Shown in pieces: positions 18,254 through 26,237 of a stretch of 64,000 bases of DNA. Origin of the DNA: an uncultured Rhodopila sp. (GTDB lineage: Bacteria; Pseudomonadota; Alphaproteobacteria; Acetobacterales; Acetobacteraceae); contig CAIZFE010000038.1 in the NCBI GenBank assembly GCA_903932145.1, forward strand, positions 1 through 64,000. Direction: 5' to 3'. Within the stretch, counting starts at the first letter, position 1; every line of letters starts with the position of its first letter. The translations under genes were made by a program, and so were the position numbers. The notes under the pieces were generated by a model. It did not search any database, was not told where the DNA came from, and saw nothing but the letters and a program-made list of their open reading frames with translations.

Positions 18254-19189
18254 CTATAGTGCGCCGGCGCGGGTCAGCACAGCGTCGGCCAACAGCAAGC
18301 AAAAAATCAGGAAGAGATAGACGATTGAAAACGCGAACATCTGGCCGGCGGATTTCGCCTCGTCCGTGCCATGGCTGCGATACAATCGAACCGCGAACCC
18401 GGTCAGCGTGACTGCAAGCATAAAAGCGGCCGCACCATAGACCGGTCCCGCGAAACCGAGCATCCAGGGCATCACCGCAACCGGCAGCGAAACCGTGCTA
18501 TAAATGAGAATGTGTTTCTTTGTTGCGGGTTTTCCCGCCACGACCGGCAACATCGGGACACCGGCGCGGGCATACTCATCAGCATGATTGAGCGACAGCG
18601 CCCAAAAATGCGCCGGCGTCCAGAGGAAGATGATCAGAAACAAAACGAGTGGTTCAACCCCGACTTGCCCCGTCGCCGCCACCCACCCGATCGCCGGAGG
18701 CAACGCGCCGGCCGCGCCGCCAATAACGATATTCTGCGGCGTCCGGCGCTTCAACCATAGTGTGTAGACGACAACATAAAAGAAGACGGTGAATAAAAGT
18801 AATCCCGCCGCGATTCCATTCGCCACGGCGCCCAGAACAACAACGGCAACGGTGGACAGGACAATCCCGAATATCAAAGCATCCGACCGCGCTATCCGGC
18901 CGCCGGGAATGGGACGGGTCGCGGTCCTGGTCATGATGGCGTCAATATCCGCGTCGTACCACATGTTGAGAGCCGCGGCACCGCCGGCCCCGACCGCGAT
19001 GCACAGAAGCGCCACGCCACCCCGCATTGGATCGAGGTGCCCGGGCGCGATCAACAGCCCGACCAGCGCGGTGAACACCACCAACGACATCACCCGCGGT
19101 TTCATCAGGGCAAAAAAATCCGCGATACTGGCGTGCCAGACCGCGTGACCTCCCCGGGGCAGACTGATCCCTCGACTTGCCAGCGACAT
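18254..19189 (-). CDS. ctaB: Protoheme IX farnesyltransferase (heme O synthase)
   Basis: UbiA-superfamily membrane prenyltransferase that adds a farnesyl group to heme B to make heme O, the precursor of heme A. From the ATG at 19189 it has 311 residues; a GTG five codons upstream is an alternative. Motifs: FFALMKPRVMSLVVFTALVG, NMWYDADIDAIMTRTATRPI (the first Asp-rich site), and WTPAHFWALSLNHADEYARA. The preceding GGGAAAG is a plausible ribosome-binding site. It lies beside the oxidase operon, in line with supplying its heme cofactor. Confidence 0.93.
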   Translation of the reverse strand: MSLASRGISLPRGGHAVWHASIADFFALMKPRVMSLVVFTALVGLLIAPGHLDPMRGGVALLCIAVGAGGAAALNMWYDADIDAIMTRTATRPIPGGRIARSDALIFGIVLSTVAVVVLGAVANGIAAGLLLFTVFFYVVVYTLWLKRRTPQNIVIGGAAGALPPAIGWVAATGQVGVEPLVLFLIIFLWTPAHFWALSLNHADEYARAGVPMLPVVAGKPATKKHILIYSTVSLPVAVMPWMLGFAGPVYGAAAFMLAVTLTGFAVRLYRSHGTDEAKSAGQMFAFSIVYLFLIFCLLLADAVLTRAGAL

Positions 19190-19641
19190 CGATCGCTTTC
19201 CCACCGTCGAATGTTAAATAAACGATCCCGGCAAGTTCCAGATTATGTCAGCTTAGCTGGACCATTCCTCACCCCTGATCATCGTATTTGTCTCGTGGCT
19301 GCGATGATGCCCCCGTCACACTGATGCTGTTTATACCAAACTACAAGTACCGGCACGGCGAAGTGAAAGCATCCCGTTTCTTGTCGGGGCAAGGCGGATG
19401 CCAGCGGCCAGCATCATGCACCGGGCAACCGAAGCGAGCCGACCGGCATAACGAAAATATGATGTCCCGGATGACCACCGGTCGGAAGGGTTGAAGACTG
19501 ACACACGGACTTTCCCATTTCCTATCGTGACAATATCACTGGACATAACCCAACATTGGGGCTACCAGCCGGAGTCCAGCGGAATCGACGTTCTCGTGAC
19601 CGGCTGCATTGGATATAGCGTCGGGAGCGGCTCACGACCCG
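19190..19641. other. Intergenic region before the respiratory operon
   Basis: About 450 bases without a supportable gene, between the divergent ctaB and DUF2189 genes. It must hold promoters for both. It begins AT-rich and becomes ordinary. TTATACCA at about 19330 also occurs at 53 and 23210, always in intergenic DNA, and may mark the edge of a repeat. Open frames on both strands lack ribosome-binding sites. Confidence 0.4.
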
Positions 19642-19662
19642 CCGAACCAAAGGTTCGGGAGA
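19642..19662 (+). promoter_or_regulatory. Hairpin overlapping the DUF2189 ribosome-binding site
   Basis: CCGAACC at 19642-19648 and GGTTCGG at 19652-19658 form a perfect 7-base stem with an AAA loop. The Shine-Dalgarno sequence GGGAGA starts inside the last bases of the stem (19657-19662), and the ATG is at 19670. The structure could limit ribosome access to the first gene of the oxidase cluster. Confidence 0.45.
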
Positions 19663-19669
19663 TACGTTC

Positions 19670-20539
19670 ATGTCTATTCGAAACCCGGTTGAATGGGGCA
19701 TCGATCAGTTCAGACACACGGTGACCGGTGTGGAAGCGGTCAATCGCGGCATCATCCCGACTGAGGAGGCGGCCCACCGCCCGCTGCCGATCGTCCGCCG
19801 AATCCAGCTCGCCGACCTGAAAGAAGTCATTACGCTTGGATTTGAAGATTTCGGTGCGGAACGAACCGACGTCGTCTTCCTCTGCGCGTTTTATCCCGTG
19901 GTCGGACTCCTGTTGGCAAGCCTGGTCGCCGGACACGCGTTGTTACCCATGCTGTTTCCGCTTGCATCCGGGTTCGCCCTGCTCGGCCCCTTCGCCGGCG
20001 TCGGACTGAACGAAATGAGCCGCCGGCGCGAACTGGGGATCAGTAACGGTTGGACAGACGTATTCCGCGTCCTCGGTTCTCCGTCGATCGGCGCGATCCT
20101 TTTGCTCGGCCTTATGCTGACAGTTATCTTCCTGTTCTGGCAGTACACCGCCTACGCAATCTATAATCTGACACTGGGACCGCAGCCGCCCGAATCCATG
20201 ACCAGCTTCGCCCACGACGTTTTCCTGACCCGAGCGGGCCACGAATTAATGATCATTGGCGGTGGTGTCGGCTTCGTTTTCGCCGCGGTCGTTCTGGTGA
20301 TCAGCGTCGTTGCGTTTCCTCTATTGCTTGACCGTGAGGTTGGCGTGGAGGTCGCCGTCAGAACCTCGGTGCGCGCCGCGCTGACCAATCCCGTCCCGAT
20401 GGCGGCCTGGGGACTGATCATTGCCGCCAGTCTGGTACTCGGTTCTATCCCCTTACTCATCGGCCTCGTCATCGCATTTCCGGTACTCGGGCATGCCTCA
20501 TGGCACCTGTACCGCAGGATGGTGGTGCCACCGCCGTAA
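19670..20539 (+). CDS. DUF2189 integral membrane protein
   Basis: Membrane protein of 289 residues of the DUF2189 family, which often sits next to cytochrome oxidase genes in alphaproteobacteria; its role is not established. About six helices are visible, starting with VVFLCAFYPVVGLLLASLVA and ending VPMAAWGLIIAASLVLGSIP. The N-terminal 70 residues are soluble (REIQLADLKEVITLGFEDF-like). It precedes coxM by 55 bases on the same strand, so it is probably the first gene of the operon and may help oxidase assembly (inference). Confidence 0.8.
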   Translation: MSIRNPVEWGIDQFRHTVTGVEAVNRGIIPTEEAAHRPLPIVRRIQLADLKEVITLGFEDFGAERTDVVFLCAFYPVVGLLLASLVAGHALLPMLFPLASGFALLGPFAGVGLNEMSRRRELGISNGWTDVFRVLGSPSIGAILLLGLMLTVIFLFWQYTAYAIYNLTLGPQPPESMTSFAHDVFLTRAGHELMIIGGGVGFVFAAVVLVISVVAFPLLLDREVGVEVAVRTSVRAALTNPVPMAAWGLIIAASLVLGSIPLLIGLVIAFPVLGHASWHLYRRMVVPPP

Positions 20540-20594
20540 CCTGATGTGACGTGCCTACCGGCGGCAGGAGACCGCACAAAAAGGGAGGTGAGAA

Positions 20595-21395
20595 GTGCCC
20601 ATTGTCATCGCACTGGTCCTGATCGCCGTCGGTTCGGTGGCGTTTCACCTGTGGAACCCCTGGTGGCTGACACCGATCGCTTCCAACTGGCAATACATCG
20701 ATGCAACGATAGCGATCACGTTCTGGATCACCGGCGTGGTCTTCACCGCCGTCATCCTGTTCATGGCCTACTGCGTCTTCCGGTTCCGCCATATACCGGG
20801 CCGTCAGGCCGCCTATGAACCGGAGAACAAAAAGCTGGAATGGTGGCTGGCGATCGTAACAGGCGTGGGGGTCGCAGCGATGCTGACACCCGGCCTGTTT
20901 GTATGGAGCCAATTCGTCACGGTCCCAGCGAACGCCACGGAATTTGAGGCCGTGGGCCAACAGTGGAACTGGGCTTTCCGCCTGCCGGGGAAAAGCGGCC
21001 GGCTCGGTACATCCGACGTCAAATACATCAGTTCCGATAACCCGTTAGGCGTGAACCCGAACGATCCCAACGGAAAAGACAATATCGTGATTGTTGGTGA
21101 CGACCTGCATCTGCCGGTAGGAAAGCCGGTCAAGGTGCTGCTGCGTTCCGTGGATGTCGTGCATGACTTCTATGTCCCGGAATTTAGGGCAAAGATGGAC
21201 CTGATGCCGGGCATGGTCACGCGGTTCTGGTTTACGCCGATCAGAACCGGTGAATTCGAAATACTCTGCGCGGGCTTCTGCGGGGTCGGACACCCCCAGA
21301 TGCGCGGCAAAGTCGTGGTCGATACCGAGAGCGATTATCAGACGTGGCTGGGGAAGCAGCAAACCTTCGCCCAGCTTTCGACGCCGGCCAAGTAA
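20595..21395 (+). CDS. coxM: Cytochrome c oxidase subunit II (CoxM-like, CuA)
   Basis: Subunit II, 266 residues, which takes electrons from cytochrome c at the binuclear CuA centre. It has an N-terminal hydrophobic segment, the usual two helices, then a periplasmic cupredoxin domain. CuA ligands are visible in VDVVHDFYVPEF (His) and CAGFCGVGHPQM (Cys, Cys, His, Met). The canonical motif is CxExC; here the Glu is Gly, so the Mg/Mn side-chain ligand is missing while the CuA set is intact. The start is a GTG with GGGAGGTG just upstream. Gene order II-I-III-III resembles coxMNOP of Bradyrhizobium. Confidence 0.9.
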   Translation: MPIVIALVLIAVGSVAFHLWNPWWLTPIASNWQYIDATIAITFWITGVVFTAVILFMAYCVFRFRHIPGRQAAYEPENKKLEWWLAIVTGVGVAAMLTPGLFVWSQFVTVPANATEFEAVGQQWNWAFRLPGKSGRLGTSDVKYISSDNPLGVNPNDPNGKDNIVIVGDDLHLPVGKPVKVLLRSVDVVHDFYVPEFRAKMDLMPGMVTRFWFTPIRTGEFEILCAGFCGVGHPQMRGKVVVDTESDYQTWLGKQQTFAQLSTPAK

Positions 21396-21441
21396 AGCAA
21401 AGATCCCGTACGCCGAGGGGCCGAGTGAGGAGCGTATTGAA

Positions 21442-23202
21442 ATGAGCGAAGTAACAGCCGACACCGTTGGCTCCATCGGACCCGCGGAAGTCCCTGAGGT
21501 CGAACTGTATCATGCCCATACCTGGCTCACGAAATATGTGTTTTGCCAGGATGCCAAAGTCATCGCGATCCAATATTCACTGACGGCCATGGCGATCGGG
21601 CTGGTTGCCCTGGTGTTGTCCTGGCTGATGCGGCTGCAACTGGCATTCCCCGGTGAGTTTTCCCTGATTCAGAGCGACAACTACTATCAGTTCATCACCA
21701 TGCACGGCATGATCATGGTGATCTATCTGCTGACCGCCCTGTTCCTCGGCGGCTTCGGCAATTACCTCATTCCGCTGATGGTCGGCGCCAGGGACATGGC
21801 GTTCCCCTATGTGAACATGCTGAGCTACTGGATCTATCTTTTGGCGGTGCTGATCCTGGTGGCCGGCTTCTTCGCCCCCGGTGGACCAACCGGCGCTGGC
21901 TGGACCCTGTATCCACCCCAGGCGATCCTGTCGGGCACCCCGGGGCATGAGTGGGGTATCATCCTGATGATGGCTTCGCTGATTCTGTTCATCATCGGCT
22001 TCACCATGGGCGGTCTGAACTACGTCGTGACGGTGCTGCAATGCCGCACCCGCGGCATGACGTTGATGCGGCTTCCCCTGACGGTATGGGGCATTTTTAC
22101 CGCGACCGTCATGGCGCTGCTGGCGTTCCCGGCACTGTTTGTCGGCTGCGTCATGATGACGCTGGACCGGATGCTGGGGACCAGCTTCTTCATGCCCTCC
22201 ATTGTTGAACTCGGGCAGCAACTGACCTACAGCGGCGGCAGCCCGATCCTGTTCCAGCACCTGTTCTGGTTCTTCGGCCATCCCGAGGTCTATATCGTCG
22301 CCCTGCCCGCTTTCGGCATCGTCTCCGATTTGATCAGCACGCATGCTCGAAAGAACATTTTTGGCTACCGGATGATGGTGTGGGCGATCGTCGGGATCGG
22401 CGCGCTCAGTTTCATCGTCTGGGCACACCACATGTATGTCAGCGGCATGGACTCGTATTTCGGATTTTTTTTCGCAACGACCACGCTGATTATCGCGGTC
22501 CCGACTGCCATCAAGGTCTATAACTGGGTGCTGACCCTGTGGCGCGGCGATATTCACCTGACCGTGCCGATGCTGTTCGCACTGGCGTTTATCGTTACAT
22601 TTGTGAATGGCGGGCTGACCGGTCTGTTCCTCGGCAACGTTGTGGTCGATGTCCCGCTGTCCGCCACTCTGTTCGTGGTCGCGCATTTTCACATGGTGAT
22701 GGGCGTTGCTCCGATCATGACGGTGTTCGGCGGCATCTACCATTGGTATCCCAAAGTCACGGGCCGCATGCTCAATGAGACATTGGGGAGAGTTCATTTC
22801 TGGGTCACGTTTGTCGGCGCCTATGCGATCTTCTTCCCGATGCACTACCTGGGCCTGCTGGGCGTGCCGCGCCGCTACTACGAACTCGGTGACACGGCCT
22901 TCATTCCGCCGTCGGCGGCGACGTTGAACGTCTTTATCACGGTCGCCGCGTTGATCGTCGGCGCCGCGCAAATGGTTTTCCTGTTCAATCTGTTCTGGAG
23001 CCTGTCCAGAGGTAAGGAGTCCGGTCCCAATCCCTGGCGCGCCAACACGTTGGAGTGGCAGACGCCACAAACACCCCCCGGACATGGCAACTGGGGTAAG
23101 GAACTGCCGGTCGTCTATCGTTGGCCGTACGATTACAGCGTCCCCGGCGCGGAACAGGACTTCATACCGCAAAATCAGCCAGCCTTCGCCAAGGTCGGCT
23201 AG
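21442..23202 (+). CDS. coxN: Cytochrome c oxidase subunit I (CoxN-like)
   Basis: Catalytic heme-copper subunit, 586 residues and twelve helices, reducing O2 to water and pumping protons. Visible: ITMHGMIMVI (low-spin heme His), DMAFP (D-channel entrance), FFGHPEVYIVALPAFG (D-channel Glu, CuB His, cross-linked Tyr), AHHMYVSG (CuB His pair), VPTAIKVYNW (K-channel Lys), VAHFHMVMG (heme ligands) and PRRYY. Hence an A-type oxidase. The two residues that bind Mg/Mn, normally HD seven bases of protein before the VVAHFH block, read SA here (PLSATLFVVAHFH). GAGGAG lies nine bases before the ATG. Confidence 0.95.
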   Translation: MSEVTADTVGSIGPAEVPEVELYHAHTWLTKYVFCQDAKVIAIQYSLTAMAIGLVALVLSWLMRLQLAFPGEFSLIQSDNYYQFITMHGMIMVIYLLTALFLGGFGNYLIPLMVGARDMAFPYVNMLSYWIYLLAVLILVAGFFAPGGPTGAGWTLYPPQAILSGTPGHEWGIILMMASLILFIIGFTMGGLNYVVTVLQCRTRGMTLMRLPLTVWGIFTATVMALLAFPALFVGCVMMTLDRMLGTSFFMPSIVELGQQLTYSGGSPILFQHLFWFFGHPEVYIVALPAFGIVSDLISTHARKNIFGYRMMVWAIVGIGALSFIVWAHHMYVSGMDSYFGFFFATTTLIIAVPTAIKVYNWVLTLWRGDIHLTVPMLFALAFIVTFVNGGLTGLFLGNVVVDVPLSATLFVVAHFHMVMGVAPIMTVFGGIYHWYPKVTGRMLNETLGRVHFWVTFVGAYAIFFPMHYLGLLGVPRRYYELGDTAFIPPSAATLNVFITVAALIVGAAQMVFLFNLFWSLSRGKESGPNPWRANTLEWQTPQTPPGHGNWGKELPVVYRWPYDYSVPGAEQDFIPQNQPAFAKVG

Positions 23203-23320
23203 AAGATGCTTATACCAGCCCGCACCGACGTTGATGGACTGCCATTCATCTTCCGCCATGGTCCGGCGCGTCCGCTCAGGCGTCAACTTAAGGCGTTTGA
23301 TGGCGATGACTTACCCATAT

Positions 23321-23408
23321 GTCATGGCCGGGCTTGGCCCGGCCACCCACGACTTTGGTTGGGTCGGCACAAGAAGTCGTGGGTGGCCTGGCCAAGCCCG
23401 GCCATGAC
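23321..23408. repeat. Palindromic repeat, 35-bp arms with one mismatch
   Basis: Arms at 23321-23355 and 23374-23408 pair over 35 bases with a single mismatch around an 18-base loop. It belongs to the same family as 5059-5137 but carries an extra inner stem (CCCACGACTT/AAGTCGTGGG). As RNA this would be a very stable hairpin in the coxN-coxO spacer and may stop or stabilise transcripts there. Confidence 0.85.
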
Positions 23409-23473
23409 GGAGAGGATAAAGCCGCGTCCAGTGGAAAAATATTGTTTCTCCGCCATTTATATTGACGCCAATG

Positions 23474-23542
23474 CGGCTTGTTCGGGCTACCGATCACGGC
23501 ACCGCCAGGGCATTGGTGGTCCGGACCAGCCGGGCCATTACG
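23474..23542. repeat. Palindromic repeat, imperfect copy
   Basis: CGGCTTGTTCGGGCTACC at 23474-23491 faces an imperfect complement ending about 23542. It is a decayed member of the family described at 5059-5137, and the second element in the coxN-coxO gap. Confidence 0.6.
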
Positions 23543-23606
23543 ACGGGAGGCGAGAGCCGCCCTCAATGTGGACTGCTACTGGGCCGAGTAAACAAACTTC
23601 GCTCTG

Positions 23607-24347
23607 TTGCTCACTGGCAACCGCCTCATCAGCGTCATCCTCCTGTTCCTGGCCGTTATCGGGATCATCGCGGGATGGTGGCTGTCGCAACAACAGCTCA
23701 TGACAAAACCCTGGCTGGATGTCGGATCGGTCGGCGACATCCAGGCATGGGACGGATCGTCCACCCCAACGGCGAAGGTTGGATTAGGCATATTTTTGGC
23801 GGTTTCCGGCTGCCTGTTCGCACTGTTGGTCAGTGCTTACTTCATGCGCATCGAAATCGGCCCGGCAAATGGCACGGTCTTGCGAACCATGCCGACCCCG
23901 CGGTTGTTGTGGTTCAACACAGGCGTTCTCGTCTTTAGTAGCATTGCGTTGCAATGCGCGCAGATCGCAACACGCCATGGCCACCGAGACGTGGTCCGGG
24001 ACGGACTACTGCTTGGCGCCGCATCCGCGCTTGTTTTTCTTGCCGGGCAGATCCTGGTCTGGCGGCAGCTCGTCGATGCCGGTTACTTTGCCGCGAGCAA
24101 CCCTGGAAACGCGTTCTTTTACTTGTTGACCGGGATTCATGGACTGCATGTAGCGGGCGGTCTGGTCGCCCTGGGCAGAACGCTGTCAAAAATATGGGGC
24201 GAGGTACGGATCGTCCGATTGCGCCTGAGCGTGTGGCTATGCACAGTCTATTGGCATTTTCTACTCCTGGTCTGGCTGATTATTTTGGCTTTATTGACCG
24301 GCTGGGCGGACAATATCATTGTAATTTGCCGAACATGGGTCGTTTAA
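23607..24347 (+). CDS. coxO: Cytochrome c oxidase subunit III homologue (CoxO-like)
   Basis: Seven-helix subunit III protein, 246 residues if it starts at the TTG at 23607. Subunit III stabilises subunit I and helps proton delivery. Signatures: FYLLTGIHGLHVAGGL and VYWHFLLLVWLIILALL. The nearest in-frame stop lies at 23589 and the only starts before the first conserved helix are CTG/TTG, with no Shine-Dalgarno sequence; the next ATG (23700) would remove helix 1. The original start may have been altered by the repeats just upstream. It pairs with a second subunit III gene, as in coxMNOP. Confidence 0.8.
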   Translation: MLTGNRLISVILLFLAVIGIIAGWWLSQQQLMTKPWLDVGSVGDIQAWDGSSTPTAKVGLGIFLAVSGCLFALLVSAYFMRIEIGPANGTVLRTMPTPRLLWFNTGVLVFSSIALQCAQIATRHGHRDVVRDGLLLGAASALVFLAGQILVWRQLVDAGYFAASNPGNAFFYLLTGIHGLHVAGGLVALGRTLSKIWGEVRIVRLRLSVWLCTVYWHFLLLVWLIILALLTGWADNIIVICRTWVV

Positions 24348-24360
24348 AGGGGACGCGAGG

Positions 24361-25071
24361 ATGACAAACCCGATGGGAGACTCCATGACGCGCCCCGACG
24401 GATGGGAGGGATTCGCCGCCGATTGGGCCTCCGACCAGCGTGCCTTCAAGACGGCATCCTGGGGGAAGGTCATGATGTGGATCTTTCTGCTCAGCGACAC
24501 CTTTATTTTCAGTTGCTTCCTGCTGTCTTACATGACGGTACGGATGTCCACGACGATCCCCTGGCCCAATCCCAGCGAGGTCTTCGCTTTGGAAATCGGC
24601 GGCAAGCCGGTGCCGTTGCTGTTGATCGCCATCATGACGTTCGACCTGATCAGCAGCAGCGGCACGATGGCGATGGCCGTCAATTACGGATACCGCCGCG
24701 ATCGCAAAAAGACGGTCGCCCTGATACTCCTGACCGCGTTCTTCGGCGCCGCGTTCGTCAGCATGCAGGCGTTTGAATGGACCAAGCTGATTACGGAAGG
24801 TGTGCGCCCCTGGGCCAACCCGTGGGGTGCGGAGCAGTTCGGCTCCAGCTTCTTCATGATTACCGGTTTCCACGGCACCCATGTGACGATTGGTGTGATT
24901 TTCCTGCTGATCACCGCGCACAAGGTCTGGCGTGGCGACTTCGACAATGAAAAGCCCGGCTTCTTTACCAGCCGGAAGGGCCGCTACGAAAACGTTGAGA
25001 TCATGGGTCTCTATTGGCACTTCGTCGATCTGGTCTGGGTGTTCATCTTCGCATTTTTCTATCTCTGGTGA
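24361..25071 (+). CDS. coxP: Cytochrome c oxidase subunit III (CoxP-like)
   Basis: Second subunit III of the operon, 236 residues, five to six helices. Signatures: MMWIFLLSDTFIFSCFL, AFFGAAFVSMQAFEW, SSFFMITGFHGTHVTIGV and GLYWHFVDLVWVFIF with the conserved His and Glu positions. It follows coxO by 13 bases with AAAGGGGA six bases before the ATG. It is more canonical than CoxO. Two diverged subunit III genes in one operon suggest both are needed in one complex, or alternative subunits (inference). Confidence 0.9.
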   Translation: MTNPMGDSMTRPDGWEGFAADWASDQRAFKTASWGKVMMWIFLLSDTFIFSCFLLSYMTVRMSTTIPWPNPSEVFALEIGGKPVPLLLIAIMTFDLISSSGTMAMAVNYGYRRDRKKTVALILLTAFFGAAFVSMQAFEWTKLITEGVRPWANPWGAEQFGSSFFMITGFHGTHVTIGVIFLLITAHKVWRGDFDNEKPGFFTSRKGRYENVEIMGLYWHFVDLVWVFIFAFFYLW

Positions 25072-25078
25072 GGAACGC

Positions 25079-25435
25079 ATGTCACACGCGGCAATCGCAA
25101 ATAATCAGGCAATCCCTCATGCGGAGGGTCAACAACATCCGATCAGGCTGTATCTCGTGGTCTGGTTCTGGTTGTTTGTCCTGAGCACATGCTCCTATCT
25201 CGTGGACTACTTCGGGTTTCAGGGCTACCTGCGCTGGTTCCTGATCCTTTTGTTCATGCTCGTGAAAGCGGGGCTGATTGTCGCGATCTTCATGCACATG
25301 GCCTGGGAACGGCGAACGCTGATCTGTGCGATCCTGCTGCCACCGGTCGCGGTGCTGGTGTTCGTGGGGATTATGGTCTTCGAGGCGAACTACACCTTGT
25401 TTACGCGGCTGGATTTCTTCGGGGCCGGATCCTGA
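25079..25435 (+). CDS. Cytochrome c oxidase subunit IV, prokaryotic type
   Basis: Small membrane subunit of 118 residues with three helices: LYLVVWFWLFVLSTCSYLVD, WFLILLFMLVKAGLIVAIFM and ICAILLPPVAVLVFVGIMVF. The motif LVKAGLIVAIFMHM is typical of the COX4_pro family. GAGGA lies just upstream and the gap to coxP is seven bases. It ends the operon; a palindromic repeat follows at 25488-25553. Confidence 0.85.
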   Translation: MSHAAIANNQAIPHAEGQQHPIRLYLVVWFWLFVLSTCSYLVDYFGFQGYLRWFLILLFMLVKAGLIVAIFMHMAWERRTLICAILLPPVAVLVFVGIMVFEANYTLFTRLDFFGAGS

Positions 25436-25487
25436 GGCGACGGTCAAGAACAACCGCGTCAGGTAAATACCAGTTCCTTACCGGCAC

Positions 25488-25553
25488 GGCCCGGCTTGTT
25501 CGGGCCACCTGTGGCGGCAGGAGCGGGCATAGGTGGCCCGGACAAGCCGGGCC
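25488..25553. repeat. Palindromic repeat between cox operon and rsmG
   Basis: Arms 25488-25510 and 25531-25553 pair over 23 bases with one mismatch around a 20-base loop. Same family as 5059-5137. It lies between the convergent ends of the subunit IV gene and rsmG, so it could serve as a bidirectional terminator. Confidence 0.8.
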
Positions 25554-25664
25554 ATGACGGGTATGGGAAGGGCCTGTGGCTCTCGCAGCGAGATGCCATC
25601 GTAGTTTACGGACGGGCCGTGACGAAGCAAACACCAATCGGAGCGTTTCGGAAAGACGGGTCGC

Positions 25665-26237
25665 CTAACGCGCCCGCAGGTCCGTGATCCGCAGCACCAC
25701 CCCGTCCACACCCGTCTTGCTTGGCACGCGTCCGACGGTCATTGCCCAATCGGCCTCCGCTGCCGCCAGTTCCTCCTCCACCTTCGCCCCCTTCATCAGC
25801 AGGCACACACCGTCATCGGTTAAAAACCGAGCGGCGAGCGGCAACAACCGAGGCAGCGGCGCCAAGGCGCGCGCGGTGACCAGACCGGCCGGCTCCACTG
25901 TCGCATCCTCGATCCGGCAACAATGCACGGTGGCCGGCGCACCGGTCTCCAGCACCGCCGTCCGCAGGAACGACGCTTTGCGCCGGTCGGACTCGATCAG
26001 GTCGAAACGCACGCCCGTGGCGATCGCCAGCACCAGTCCCGGAAATCCACCGCCGGTCCCCAGATCGACGGCCCGTGTCACGCCCTCTGGCATCAACGGC
26101 ACAAGCTGCAACGAATCGACAATATGCCGGTCCCACAGCACGTTGGCGTCCTTCGCGGCGATCAGGTTCAGCGAAGCATTCCAGCGCAGCAGCAGTGCCG
26201 CGAACGCTTGCAGTCGCGTCGTCAGTTCGGGGGTCAC
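25665..26237 (-). CDS. rsmG: 16S rRNA (guanine-N7) methyltransferase RsmG
   Basis: SAM-dependent methyltransferase of 190 residues that modifies G527 in the 530 loop of 16S rRNA. Visible: LLLRWNASLNLIAAKD with WDRHIVDSLQLVPL, the SAM site VDLGTGGGFPGLVLAI, DLIESDRRKASFLR and LVTARALAPLPRLL. Its GTG start overlaps the dmeF stop as GTGA. In many bacteria rsmG sits with mnmG and parAB; here it is instead the last gene of the dmeR-dmeF unit, an unusual context. Confidence 0.93.
   Translation of the reverse strand: MTPELTTRLQAFAALLLRWNASLNLIAAKDANVLWDRHIVDSLQLVPLMPEGVTRAVDLGTGGGFPGLVLAIATGVRFDLIESDRRKASFLRTAVLETGAPATVHCCRIEDATVEPAGLVTARALAPLPRLLPLAARFLTDDGVCLLMKGAKVEEELAAAEADWAMTVGRVPSKTGVDGVVLRITDLRAR

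Larger units (their letters stand above)
23203..23606. other. Repeat-filled gap inside the oxidase operon
   Basis: About 400 bases separate coxN from coxO, while the other cox genes are spaced 7-55 bases apart. No gene is seen. Two palindromic elements fill much of it (23321-23408 and 23474-23542). The sequence before coxO lacks a ribosome-binding site. This looks like repeat insertion into an operon, probably weakening or reshaping coxO expression. Confidence 0.6.

Noticed and set aside
21577-23286. 569-residue minus-strand frame opposite coxN
   Set aside because: Shadow of a highly conserved oxidase gene; composition is His/Gln/Asp-rich and without known motifs.
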